Assembly: GCF_007667425.1 (NCBI RefSeq)
Contig: NZ_VDRC01000001.1
Location: 620,001-684,000 of the forward strand
DNA: 64,000 nucleotides
Direction: 5' to 3'
DNA from: Microbacterium sp. 1.5R
Lineage (GTDB): Bacteria; Actinomycetota; Actinomycetes; Actinomycetales; Microbacteriaceae
The position numbers and the translations under genes were made by a program. The notes under the pieces were generated by a model, which saw only the letters and a list, made by a program, of their open reading frames with translations, ran no database searches and was not told where the DNA came from. Positions 9,724-19,113 of the stretch are shown here, in pieces; position 1 is the stretch's first letter; each line of letters opens with the position of its first letter.

Positions 9724-10880
9724 GCGCATTCGACCCGTCGACATACCTGCCGGACGACCTTCTCGACCGCATCCGCGAGCGCGCTCCTCAGTACGACCGC
9801 GACAACACCTTCCCCCAGCAGGACCTCGACGAGCTGCGCGACGCGGGCTACCTGTCGATCCTCGTCCCCACCGAACGAGGCGGCGCCGGACTCGGGCTCG
9901 CCGAGGCCGCCATCCTGCAGCAGCGCCTGGCCACGGCAGCACCGGCGACCGCCCTCGCGATCAACATGCACCTGGTCTGGACCGGCGTCGCGAAGGTCTT
10001 CAGCGACCGTGGCGTGCCCGGCCTCGAGTTCGTGCAGGACGGCGCCGTCGCCGGGGAGGTCTTCGCCTTCGGAATCAGCGAGGGCGGCAACGATCTCGTG
10101 CTCTTCGGCAGCGACACGGATGCCGTGCCGACGGCCGACGGCGGGTACGCGTTCACCGGCACGAAGATCTTCACCTCGCTGGCCCCGGTGTGGACCCGAC
10201 TGGGCCTGCACGGGCTCGACACCACGAGCGAGGACGCCCCGAAGCTCGTGTTCGCGTTCGTCGAGCGGAGCGACGCGGTGGTCACGAGCGACGACTGGGA
10301 CACCCTGGGCATGCGCGGCACGCAGAGCAGGACCACTCGTCTGGACGGTGCGGTGGCGGATGCCGCGCACGTGGTGCGCCGCATCGACGCGGGTCCGAGC
10401 CCGGATCCGATCGTGTTCGGCATCTTCTCGGTCTTCGAGATCCTGCTCGCCTCGGTCTACACGGGCATCGCCCGTCGTGCGCTCGAACTCGCGGTGCAGA
10501 CGGCCCAGGCTCGGCGGTCGAAGCGCACCGGGACCTCGTACAGCCAGGACCCGGACATCCGCTGGCGGGTCGCCGACATGGGTCTCGCCTACGACGCCCT
10601 GCCTGTGCAGATCGCCGCGCTCGCCCGCGACGTGGACGAGTGCGCCGATCACGGCGCACGCTGGTTCACGCTCCTCTCCGGGCTCAAGCACCGTGCGGTC
10701 ATGATGGCGAAGCATGTCGTCGATCAGGCGATGCTCGTGGCCGGCGGCGGATCGTACTTCTCGGCGAACGAGCTCTCCCGCCTGTACCGCGACGTGCTCG
10801 CCGGCGCCTTCCACCCGTCCGATCCCGAATCCGCGCACTCGACGGCCGCGACAGCCTGGCTCGGGCCAATCGAATCCTGA
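9720..10880 (+). CDS. Acyl-CoA dehydrogenase family flavoprotein
   Basis: A 386-aa protein with the three-part acyl-CoA dehydrogenase layout: helical N-terminal domain (about 1-115), beta middle domain with FGISEGGND and FTGTKIFTS, and helical C-terminal domain from about 245. The GISEGGND element replaces the usual IxxPxxGSD FAD/substrate loop, and the C-terminal catalytic glutamate position is not obvious. This is closer to the group-D/monooxygenase-like branch (DszC or isobutylamine hydroxylase type) than to true beta-oxidation enzymes. It is coupled to the alpha/beta hydrolase. It could be a flavin monooxygenase or desulfurising-type enzyme. Confidence 0.8.
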   Translation: MSAFDPSTYLPDDLLDRIRERAPQYDRDNTFPQQDLDELRDAGYLSILVPTERGGAGLGLAEAAILQQRLATAAPATALAINMHLVWTGVAKVFSDRGVPGLEFVQDGAVAGEVFAFGISEGGNDLVLFGSDTDAVPTADGGYAFTGTKIFTSLAPVWTRLGLHGLDTTSEDAPKLVFAFVERSDAVVTSDDWDTLGMRGTQSRTTRLDGAVADAAHVVRRIDAGPSPDPIVFGIFSVFEILLASVYTGIARRALELAVQTAQARRSKRTGTSYSQDPDIRWRVADMGLAYDALPVQIAALARDVDECADHGARWFTLLSGLKHRAVMMAKHVVDQAMLVAGGGSYFSANELSRLYRDVLAGAFHPSDPESAHSTAATAWLGPIES

Positions 10881-10968
10881 CGCCGCCGACGGGGATATCT
10901 CGCGGTCGAATCGTCGCAGATCTGCGGAATCGGTTGCCGGACGCCGATCTCAGTGCGAGGATCGCATC

Positions 10969-11436
10969 ATGCCGTCCTCGAAGAAGAACCCCACCCTCGA
11001 CGATGTCTCCAAGACCATCATCGAGCTGCTGCAGGAGGACGGACGCCGCTCGTACTCCGACATCGGCCGCGCCGTCGGGCTGAGTGAGGCGGCCGTCCGC
11101 CAGCGCGTGCAGCGCCTCACCGACGCCGGCATCATGCAGATCGTGGCGGTCACGGATCCGATGCAGCTCGGCTTCCGGCGTCAGGCGATGATCGGCATCC
11201 GCGTCTCCGGCGACACCCGCGTGGTCGCCGAGGAGATCGCGGCGATCCAGGCCATCGACTACGTCGTGATCACGGTCGGCGCCTTCGACATCCTCGCCGA
11301 GGTCGTCTGCGAGGACGACGAAGACCTGCTCGCGCTGATCAACGACAGCATCCGTCCGATCGACGGGGTCCTGTCGACCGAGACCTTCATCTACGCCAAG
11401 CTGCAGAAGCAGCTCTACAACTGGGGGACCAGATGA
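10969..11436 (+). CDS. Lrp/AsnC-family transcriptional regulator
   Basis: A 155-aa feast/famine regulator: an N-terminal helix-turn-helix at about residues 27-50 (YSDIGRAVGLSEAAVRQRVQRL) and a C-terminal RAM ligand-binding domain from about 70. It overlaps the class-III aminotransferase at 11433 by ATGA, so it most likely senses an amino acid or amine and controls the aminotransferase gene with which it is co-transcribed. The start ATG at 10969 has a modest GCGAGG purine stretch upstream. Family function is well established; the ligand is inferred only from context. Confidence 0.9.
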   Translation: MPSSKKNPTLDDVSKTIIELLQEDGRRSYSDIGRAVGLSEAAVRQRVQRLTDAGIMQIVAVTDPMQLGFRRQAMIGIRVSGDTRVVAEEIAAIQAIDYVVITVGAFDILAEVVCEDDEDLLALINDSIRPIDGVLSTETFIYAKLQKQLYNWGTR

Positions 11437-12827
11437 GCACGCACCGCACCACTCCGTCCGAGCCCGAGCTGCAGGCGATGGCCAAAGACCACCTCTGGAT
11501 GCACTTCACCCGGCAGTCGACGATGGAGAAGTCGGGGGTGCCGATCATCGTCAAGGGCGAGGGGCACCGCATCTGGGACGCGAAGGGCAAGGAGTACATC
11601 GACGGCCTCGCCGGGCTGTTCGTCGTGAACGCCGGCCACGGTCGGCGCCGCCTCGCCGAGGCCGCCGCCGCCCAGGCATCCGAGCTCTCGTTCTTCCCGC
11701 TGTGGTCCTATGCGCACCCGGCAGCGATCGAGCTCGCAGACAGGCTGGCCGACCAAGCCCCGGGCGACCTCAACCGCGTCTTCTTCTCCACCGGCGGCGG
11801 CGAGGCGGTCGAGACGGCGTTCAAGCTCGCCAAGCACTACTGGAAGCTGCAGGGCAAGCCGGCCAAGCACAAGGTGATCTCCCGCGCCGTCGCCTACCAC
11901 GGCACCCCGCAGGGCGCCCTCGCGATCACCGGCATCCCCGCGATGAAGGCGATGTTCGAACCGATCACGCCCGGCGGGTTCCGCGTGCCGAACACGAACT
12001 TCTACCGGGCGGCCGAGATGGGCGGCCCCGGCGACGACCTCGAGGCGTTCGGCCTGTGGGCTGCGAACCGCATCGAGGAGATGATCCTGTTCGAAGGCCC
12101 CGACACCGTCGCCGCCGTCTTCCTCGAACCGGTGCAGAACTCCGGCGGATGCTTCCCCCCGCCTCCCGGCTATTTCGCCCGCGTGCGCGAGATCTGCGAC
12201 AAGTACGACGTGCTGCTCGTGTCGGACGAGGTCATCTGCGCGTTCGGCCGCCTCGGGCACACGTTCGCCTGCACGGGTCTCGGGTACGTCCCCGACATGA
12301 TCACGTGCGCGAAGGGCATGACCAGCGGGTACTCCCCCATCGGCGCCACCATCATCAGCGATCGCATCTACGAGCCCTTCTCGCACGGCGACCTGTCGTT
12401 CCCGCACGGCTACACGTTCGGCGGGCACCCTGTTTCCGCCGCGGTCGCCCTCGAGAACCTCGCGATCTTCGACGAGGAGGGCCTGAACGCCCACGTCCGC
12501 GAGAACTCGCCCCTCTTCCGCGCCGAGCTCGAGACGCTCCTCGACCTGCCGCTGGTCGGCGACGTGCGCGGCGACGGCTACTTCTTCGGCATCGAGCTCG
12601 TGAAGGACAAGGCCACCAAGGAGACGTTCGACGACGACGAATCAGAGCGGCTGCTGCGAGGCTTCCTGTCGGGCGCGCTGTTCGACGCCGGCCTCTACTG
12701 CCGCGCCGACGACCGCGGCGACCCCGTCATCCAGCTCGCCCCGCCGCTGACCATCGGCCCGGCGGAATTCCGCGAGATCGGACAGATCCTGCGCGGCGTG
12801 CTCACCGAGGCTCAGGGAGTGCTCTAG
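11433..12827 (+). CDS. Class-III PLP aminotransferase (omega-amino acid or polyamine type)
   Basis: A 464-aa fold-type I class-III aminotransferase. It has the GGGEAVETAFKLA phosphate-binding loop, the SRAVAYHGTPQGAL segment, the LVSDEVICAFGRLG signature carrying the PLP-ring aspartate, and the Schiff-base lysine in CAKGMTSGYSP. Length and motifs fit putrescine/GABA/beta-alanine:pyruvate transaminases. It is coupled to the Lrp regulator and faces the PucR regulator at 12871. With the dehydrogenase at 14502 and the second aminotransferase at 16008 it probably converts an omega-amino compound to a semialdehyde. The exact amine cannot be read from the sequence. Confidence 0.9.
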   Translation: MSTHRTTPSEPELQAMAKDHLWMHFTRQSTMEKSGVPIIVKGEGHRIWDAKGKEYIDGLAGLFVVNAGHGRRRLAEAAAAQASELSFFPLWSYAHPAAIELADRLADQAPGDLNRVFFSTGGGEAVETAFKLAKHYWKLQGKPAKHKVISRAVAYHGTPQGALAITGIPAMKAMFEPITPGGFRVPNTNFYRAAEMGGPGDDLEAFGLWAANRIEEMILFEGPDTVAAVFLEPVQNSGGCFPPPPGYFARVREICDKYDVLLVSDEVICAFGRLGHTFACTGLGYVPDMITCAKGMTSGYSPIGATIISDRIYEPFSHGDLSFPHGYTFGGHPVSAAVALENLAIFDEEGLNAHVRENSPLFRAELETLLDLPLVGDVRGDGYFFGIELVKDKATKETFDDDESERLLRGFLSGALFDAGLYCRADDRGDPVIQLAPPLTIGPAEFREIGQILRGVLTEAQGVL

Positions 12828-12870
12828 GTCGAGCCCCTCGACGAGCCCGCAGGCGGTTCAGGGCCCGGGG

Positions 12871-14409
12871 TCACAGGCTCCGGCGTCGTCGGGCGAGAAG
12901 CGCCAGATGCAGGGCGGCGAGGGTCTCCCCGTCATCGAGGTCGGCATCGAGCAGATCGCCGATCAGAGTGAGGCGCTGATAGAACACCGACCGGGACAGG
13001 TGGCTCGCAGCGGCCGCGGCCGAACGGTTACCCGGGTGCGCGACCAGCGCCGCCAGCACGGCGAGGAGGTCTCCGCGGCGCTCCTCGTCGTAGCGGATCA
13101 GCGACGCCAGCATCCGCTCGCTGTGCTCGTGCAGGCGCCGATCGTCGCGAAGGGTCGCGATGAGACGCTCGAGCGGCCGATCCCCCACCCGCCTGACCCG
13201 CACCCCACCGCCCTCTCCCTCGCTGTCTGCGAGGTCGCGCGCGGCGCGCAGCGACGACAGCAGGCCGTGCACGTCGTCGGCGGCAGGACCAACGAAGATC
13301 GGACGGCCGGCCCCGGCGATCCTCAGAAGTGTCCGGTCGTCGATCTCCGCGGATGCCGGGGCCGAGAGCAGTGCGACGTCGTGATCGCCCGCACGCGCGG
13401 CGAGCACCGCGAAGCCGGCCTGCCTGGCCCGGTACGCGAGCCCCGCGATCGAGTCCGACCCCCCGACGACGACACCGTGGCATCGACGCCCCGTCAGCTC
13501 GAAGCCCCCTGCCGCGAGCCGGGCGGCGATGTCACCGGCATCCGCGAATCGCGCCCCGAGCAGATCGTCGATCACGCTCCGCTGCGCGAGCAGCGACCAT
13601 TCGGCGTCGCCGCCGTCGGCGAGGCAGCCGAACGCGAGCGCCGTCGCGCCCTGCTCCAGCACGATGTGCCGACCGGCTGCGGGCTCCGCGCCGGGAAGCG
13701 CGAGCAGCGTGCCCCACCGGGTACCGCGTGCCTGCACGGGCACGCTGTCGGCCCGCGCTCGCCCTTCGAGAGCCGCCGCCACCCCGCGGCCCAGATATTC
13801 CCCCGTGATCAGCTCCCCCGCGAGGTTCTCCAGCATGACCGGGGCGCCGATCGCCCGTGCCGTCTCCGCCACGACGACATCGGCCGGCGCGCCCTGCAGA
13901 CTCAGCGCGGTGAACAGATCGTGCAGGTGGCGGCGCTCCTCGAGCGCCGCGGTCTGCGCGGCGATCAGAGCGTGATGCACCGCCTCCGTCACCGAGACGA
14001 ACTTCACCTCGCGGGTGAGGACGACAAGCGCGAGGCCCTCACGGGCGCAGACCTCCGCCACCGCGGCCGGGACGGTCGGATGCCGATCGCTCAACTCGAG
14101 AACGATGCCGGCCAGGCCGACCTCGCGCAGACGGACGGCGAACTCGCGCAGCATGCGTCCGTCGTCGGGCCAGGACGCGCCCGTGGTGAGCAGCAGTTCC
14201 CCGCCGTCGAGGAGTCGGGCGACCGCCGTGCTGTCGGAGACGTGCACCCAGCGCACCGCGGCATCGAGAGCGGCCCCGCCGACGACCACCTCGGGTGCGC
14301 CGCGCTGCACGGCCGCGCTGCGCAGCACGTCCGCCACGGTCACGAAGGCGGCCGGCGCCGGACGATGTGTATGATCCGCGGAGAAGTCATGACGTTCTGA
14401 CGTCTGCAT
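12871..14409 (-). CDS. PucR-family transcriptional regulator
   Basis: A 512-aa PucR-type activator. The N-terminal purine-catabolism (PucR) domain covers about residues 20-145, with ELLLTTGASWPDDGRML and GLAGIVLELSDRHPTVPAA. A middle GGDEF-like region follows, and the C-terminal HTH_30 helix-turn-helix lies at about 445-505 (NRSAAAAASHLSRSVFYQRLTLIGDLL region). PucR proteins commonly control catabolism of purines, polyamines or omega-amino acids. It is divergent from the dehydrogenase at 14502 across 92 bases and convergent with the aminotransferase at 11433, so both are likely targets. Confidence 0.9.
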   Translation of the reverse strand: MQTSERHDFSADHTHRPAPAAFVTVADVLRSAAVQRGAPEVVVGGAALDAAVRWVHVSDSTAVARLLDGGELLLTTGASWPDDGRMLREFAVRLREVGLAGIVLELSDRHPTVPAAVAEVCAREGLALVVLTREVKFVSVTEAVHHALIAAQTAALEERRHLHDLFTALSLQGAPADVVVAETARAIGAPVMLENLAGELITGEYLGRGVAAALEGRARADSVPVQARGTRWGTLLALPGAEPAAGRHIVLEQGATALAFGCLADGGDAEWSLLAQRSVIDDLLGARFADAGDIAARLAAGGFELTGRRCHGVVVGGSDSIAGLAYRARQAGFAVLAARAGDHDVALLSAPASAEIDDRTLLRIAGAGRPIFVGPAADDVHGLLSSLRAARDLADSEGEGGGVRVRRVGDRPLERLIATLRDDRRLHEHSERMLASLIRYDEERRGDLLAVLAALVAHPGNRSAAAAASHLSRSVFYQRLTLIGDLLDADLDDGETLAALHLALLARRRRSL

Positions 14410-14501
14410 GGTCCGCCGTTCTCTGTGAGCATGGACGGATACAAGCGTAACCGGTTCCGGTCAGAGTGTCCGAGAACCCCGCACGAGCATCGAGGAGCAC
14501 C

Positions 14502-15986
<1,485 letters not shown>

Positions 15987-16007
15987 GCCGCGCGGAGAGA
16001 GAAGATC

Positions 16008-17396
16008 ATGACTGCTTTCACCGACCGTCACGGCGACTCGCACGAGCTGCCGGCACCCGATGCCGAGGCGCAGGTGCGCGCTGACGACCGCGGCCACGTG
16101 TTCCATTCCTGGAGCGCCCAGGGCCTCATCGATCCGCTGCCCGTCGCCGCCGGTGAGGGGTCGACGTTCTGGGACTACCAGGGCAACGCGTACCTCGACT
16201 TTTCCAGTCAGCTGGTGAACCTGAACCTCGGGCACCAGCATCCGGATCTCGTGTCGGCGATCCAGCAGCAGGCGGGGCGTCTCGCGACGATCCAGCCGGC
16301 GATGGCGAACGACGTGCGCGGCGAGCTCGCGCGCCTGATCGTCGAGGTGGCGCCGGAGGGCTTCCAGAAGGTGTTCTTCACCAACGGCGGCGCCGAGGCC
16401 AACGAGTACGCGGTGCGCATGGCGCGGCAGACGACCGGGCGCCGCAAGGTGCTGTCGATGTACCGCAGCTATCACGGTTCCACCTCGACCGCGATCTCGC
16501 TGACGGGCGACCCTCGCCGGTGGGCGAACGACACCGTCGACTCGGGCTCCGTCCGATTCTTCGGCCCCTACCTGTACCGCTCGCCCTTCCACGCAGAGAC
16601 GCTCGAGCAGGAGTCGGAGCGCGCCCTCGCCCACCTCGAGCAGACGATCCAGCTCGAAGGACCGCAGACGATCGCGGCGATCATCATCGAGACCGTCGTC
16701 GGCACCAACGGTGTGCTCGTGCCCCCGCCGGGATACCTGCAGGGCGTCCGCGAGCTGTGCGACCGCTACGGCATCGTCTACATCGCGGACGAGGTCATGG
16801 TCGGCTTCGGCCGCCTCGGCGAGTGGTTCGGCATCGACGCGTTCGACGCGCGTCCCGACCTGATCACGTTCGCGAAGGGCGTCAACTCCGGCTACGTCCC
16901 GCTCGGCGGCGTCGTGATCTCGGAGCGCATCGCCAAGGCGTTCGAGACCACGCCGTTCGCCGGGGGGCTGACCTACTCGGGGCACCCGCTCGCCTGCGCG
17001 GCCGGGGTGGCGACGTTCGAGGTGTTCCGCCGCGACGGCATCCTGGAGCGCGTCCGCGACCTGGGCGAGCGCATCGTCGAACCGACGCTGCGCTCGTGGG
17101 TCGACACCCACCCGAGCGTCGGCGAGGTCAGAGGGCGCGGTCTGTTCTGGGCCGTCGAGCTCGTGCGCGACAAGGAGACGCGCGAGCCGCTCGTGCCGTT
17201 CAACGCCGCGGGTGCGGATGCCGCGCCGATGGGCGCCTTCGCCGCCGCGGCGAAGAAGGCGGGCGTCTGGCCGTTCACGCACTTCAACCGGATGCACGTC
17301 GCACCGCCGCTCGTGATCTCCGAGGACGAGCTCGTCCGCGGACTCGCCGTGCTCGACGACGCCCTCTCGGTCGCCGACGAGCACGCCGCACGCTAG
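16008..17396 (+). CDS. Class-III aminotransferase (beta-alanine/taurine:pyruvate type)
   Basis: A 462-aa class-III PLP aminotransferase with FTNGGAEANEYAVRMAR, the RSYHGST segment, the PLP aspartate in YIADEVMVGFGRLG, and the Schiff-base lysine in FAKGVNSGYVPLGG. The overall pattern is like omega-amino acid:pyruvate or taurine:pyruvate transaminases. It lies 21 bases after the semialdehyde dehydrogenase, so the most economical reading is an omega-amino acid to semialdehyde to acyl-CoA route. It is distinct in sequence from the aminotransferase at 11433, so the two probably have different substrates. A GC-rich hairpin directly follows the stop. Confidence 0.9.
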   Translation: MTAFTDRHGDSHELPAPDAEAQVRADDRGHVFHSWSAQGLIDPLPVAAGEGSTFWDYQGNAYLDFSSQLVNLNLGHQHPDLVSAIQQQAGRLATIQPAMANDVRGELARLIVEVAPEGFQKVFFTNGGAEANEYAVRMARQTTGRRKVLSMYRSYHGSTSTAISLTGDPRRWANDTVDSGSVRFFGPYLYRSPFHAETLEQESERALAHLEQTIQLEGPQTIAAIIIETVVGTNGVLVPPPGYLQGVRELCDRYGIVYIADEVMVGFGRLGEWFGIDAFDARPDLITFAKGVNSGYVPLGGVVISERIAKAFETTPFAGGLTYSGHPLACAAGVATFEVFRRDGILERVRDLGERIVEPTLRSWVDTHPSVGEVRGRGLFWAVELVRDKETREPLVPFNAAGADAAPMGAFAAAAKKAGVWPFTHFNRMHVAPPLVISEDELVRGLAVLDDALSVADEHAAR

Positions 17397-17416
17397 CCGG
17401 GGCGTCAGCGCCCCGG
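17397..17416 (+). terminator. GC-rich hairpin terminator after the aminotransferase
   Basis: CCGGGGCG at 17397-17404 and CGCCCCGG at 17409-17416 form a perfect 8-bp stem with a TCAG loop, starting at the base after the aminotransferase stop codon. No T-run follows. The position suggests a transcription end for the 14502-17396 unit. Confidence 0.6.
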
Positions 17417-17436
17417 GCCACGCGACCGCCACTTCG

Positions 17437-17487
17437 GTTGGCGCCTCTTGCCGTAATTCGTCCGGAATTGCGGCAAGAGGTGCCAAC
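17437..17487. repeat. Long 23-bp inverted repeat between convergent genes
   Basis: The arms at 17437-17459 and 17465-17487 are complementary over 23 bp with only two non-Watson-Crick positions, both G-U pairable in RNA, around a 5-base loop. This is far longer than an ordinary terminator stem. It lies between the plus-strand aminotransferase and the minus-strand GntR gene, so it may act as a bidirectional terminator, or it may be a dispersed palindromic (REP/MITE-like) element. I saw no second copy in the window. Confidence 0.65.
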
Positions 17488-17515
17488 TCGAGCGAGGACG
17501 AGGGCACGCCGCGGG

Positions 17516-18244
17516 TTAGACCAGGAACCCGCGCAGCAGCGCTTCGGAGCCGGCGAGGTGGTCGTTCATCGCCTCCTCGGCGGCATCCGGCCTGCCGGCG
17601 AGGATCGCCGACACGATGCGCTCGTGCTGCTCACCCGAGTGCTGGATGTTGCGGGGCAGCAGCGGGAACGTGTCGAGCCACACGTTGACCGACGCGCGGT
17701 TCTCGGCGACCAGGGCCACGAGCGACGGGATGCCGGCGGCCTCGGCGATCGCGAGGTGCAGCAGCGTGTCGAGGCGGCGGTACTCCCCCGGCCCCGCTGG
17801 TAGCGCGGCCTCGTGCCGCGACCACAGATCGGCGCGAACGCCGGCGTCGAGCGTGCGGCCGGCGGCGGCTCGCGCGGCGCCGGTCTCGAGCACGCGCCGG
17901 AGTCCCAGGACGTCGTCGATCTCGGCCGGCGTCACGGCCTCGGCATCCGACGGGTGCGGGAGCGGGTCCGCGACGAAGGTGCCGCCGTACCTGCCGCGCT
18001 TCGGCAGGAGGTATCCGGTGTCGGCGAGCTCCCTGATCGCGTCGCGCACGGTGTCGCGGCTCACGCCGAACGATGCGGCGAGCTCGCGCTCCGGGGGAAG
18101 CGACTCCCCCGGAGCGACGACGCCGAGCCGGATGGTCTGCACGAGCCGTGACACGGCGTCCTCGAGGGCGTTGCCCCGCCGCAGAGGACGGTACACCGCG
18201 CGGCGTACCGCGACGAGGTCGCCGTCCGCCGCGTGATCGCTCAT
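17516..18244 (-). CDS. GntR/FadR-family transcriptional regulator
   Basis: A 242-aa regulator with an N-terminal GntR winged helix (about residues 25-95, including SLPPERELAASFGVSRDTVRDAIREL written in part) and a C-terminal all-helical FCD ligand domain. Histidines in the last third (HLAIAEAAG, HSGEQHERI, MNDHLAG) are in the positions where FCD proteins bind metal. It is the last gene of the minus-strand run starting at 22557, 33 bases after the SDR gene, and is the natural candidate regulator of that operon and of the divergent permease. Confidence 0.9.
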   Translation of the reverse strand: MSDHAADGDLVAVRRAVYRPLRRGNALEDAVSRLVQTIRLGVVAPGESLPPERELAASFGVSRDTVRDAIRELADTGYLLPKRGRYGGTFVADPLPHPSDAEAVTPAEIDDVLGLRRVLETGAARAAAGRTLDAGVRADLWSRHEAALPAGPGEYRRLDTLLHLAIAEAAGIPSLVALVAENRASVNVWLDTFPLLPRNIQHSGEQHERIVSAILAGRPDAAEEAMNDHLAGSEALLRGFLV

Positions 18245-18277
18245 GTCCTCACCCTGTCACAGCACGTCGGGTCGGAC

Positions 18278-19057
18278 TCACAGCGGGGTGACGTAGGCGT
18301 TGGTGATGCCGCCGTCGACGACGAAGGCGCTGGCCGTGATGAACGACGAGTCGTCTGAGGCGAGGAACGCCACGGCCGCAGCGAGCTCCTCGGGCTCGGC
18401 GAAGCGCCCCATCGGCACGTGCACGAGGCGACGCTGGGCGCGCTCCGGATCCTTCGCGAAGAGCTCCTGCAGCAGCGGCGTGTTCACCGGCCCGGGGCAG
18501 AGCGCGTTGACCCGCACCCCCTGCCTCGCGAACTGCACTCCCAGCTCGCGAGACATCGCGAGCACGCCGCCCTTCGACGCCGTGTAGCTGATCTGCGAGG
18601 TCGCCGAGCCGAGCAGCGCGACGAACGACGCGGTGTTGATGATCGACCCGCGGCCGGCCGGCACCATGTGCCGCAGCGCCGCCCGGCTGCAGAGATACAC
18701 GCTCTTGAGGTTCACGTCCTGCACCCGGTCCCAGGCCGGCAGCTCGGTGGTCTCGATCGAGTCGTCGTCGGCGGGTGAGATGCCCGCGTTGTTGAAGGCG
18801 ATGTCGACGCGGCCGAACTCCTCGGCGACGCCGTCGAACAGCGCGTTCACCTTGGCCTCGTCGGCAACGTCGACGGGGCGGAACGTTCCGCCCACCTCGG
18901 CCGCGGCCTTCTCTCCGGTGGCGGGGTCGACGTCGGCGATGACGACGAACGCGCCCTCGGCGGCGAAGCGGCGTGCGGTGGCGAAGCCGATGCCGCTGGC
19001 CCCTCCGGTGATGATGGCAACGCGGTCCTTGAGGCGCTGGGTCAGGTCGATGGTCAT
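18278..19057 (-). CDS. SDR-family NAD(P)-dependent alcohol dehydrogenase
   Basis: A 259-aa classical short-chain dehydrogenase. The cofactor motif TGGASGIG is at 17-24, NNAG at 89-92, the catalytic serine about S144, and the YxxxK pair Y158/K162. The acidic residue after the second strand (IADVD) favours NAD over NADP. The ATG at 19057 is chosen because GGAGAG lies upstream and the conserved start follows. It sits between the aldehyde dehydrogenase and the GntR regulator. In this company it could oxidise the alcohol of a gamma-glutamylated amino alcohol (inference). Confidence 0.92.
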   Translation of the reverse strand: MTIDLTQRLKDRVAIITGGASGIGFATARRFAAEGAFVVIADVDPATGEKAAAEVGGTFRPVDVADEAKVNALFDGVAEEFGRVDIAFNNAGISPADDDSIETTELPAWDRVQDVNLKSVYLCSRAALRHMVPAGRGSIINTASFVALLGSATSQISYTASKGGVLAMSRELGVQFARQGVRVNALCPGPVNTPLLQELFAKDPERAQRRLVHVPMGRFAEPEELAAAVAFLASDDSSFITASAFVVDGGITNAYVTPL

Positions 19058-19113
19058 GCTCTCTCCGTTGCTGGGGTGGATCGGGGGCGGATGCCGTGGT
19101 CGGTCGTCGTCGG

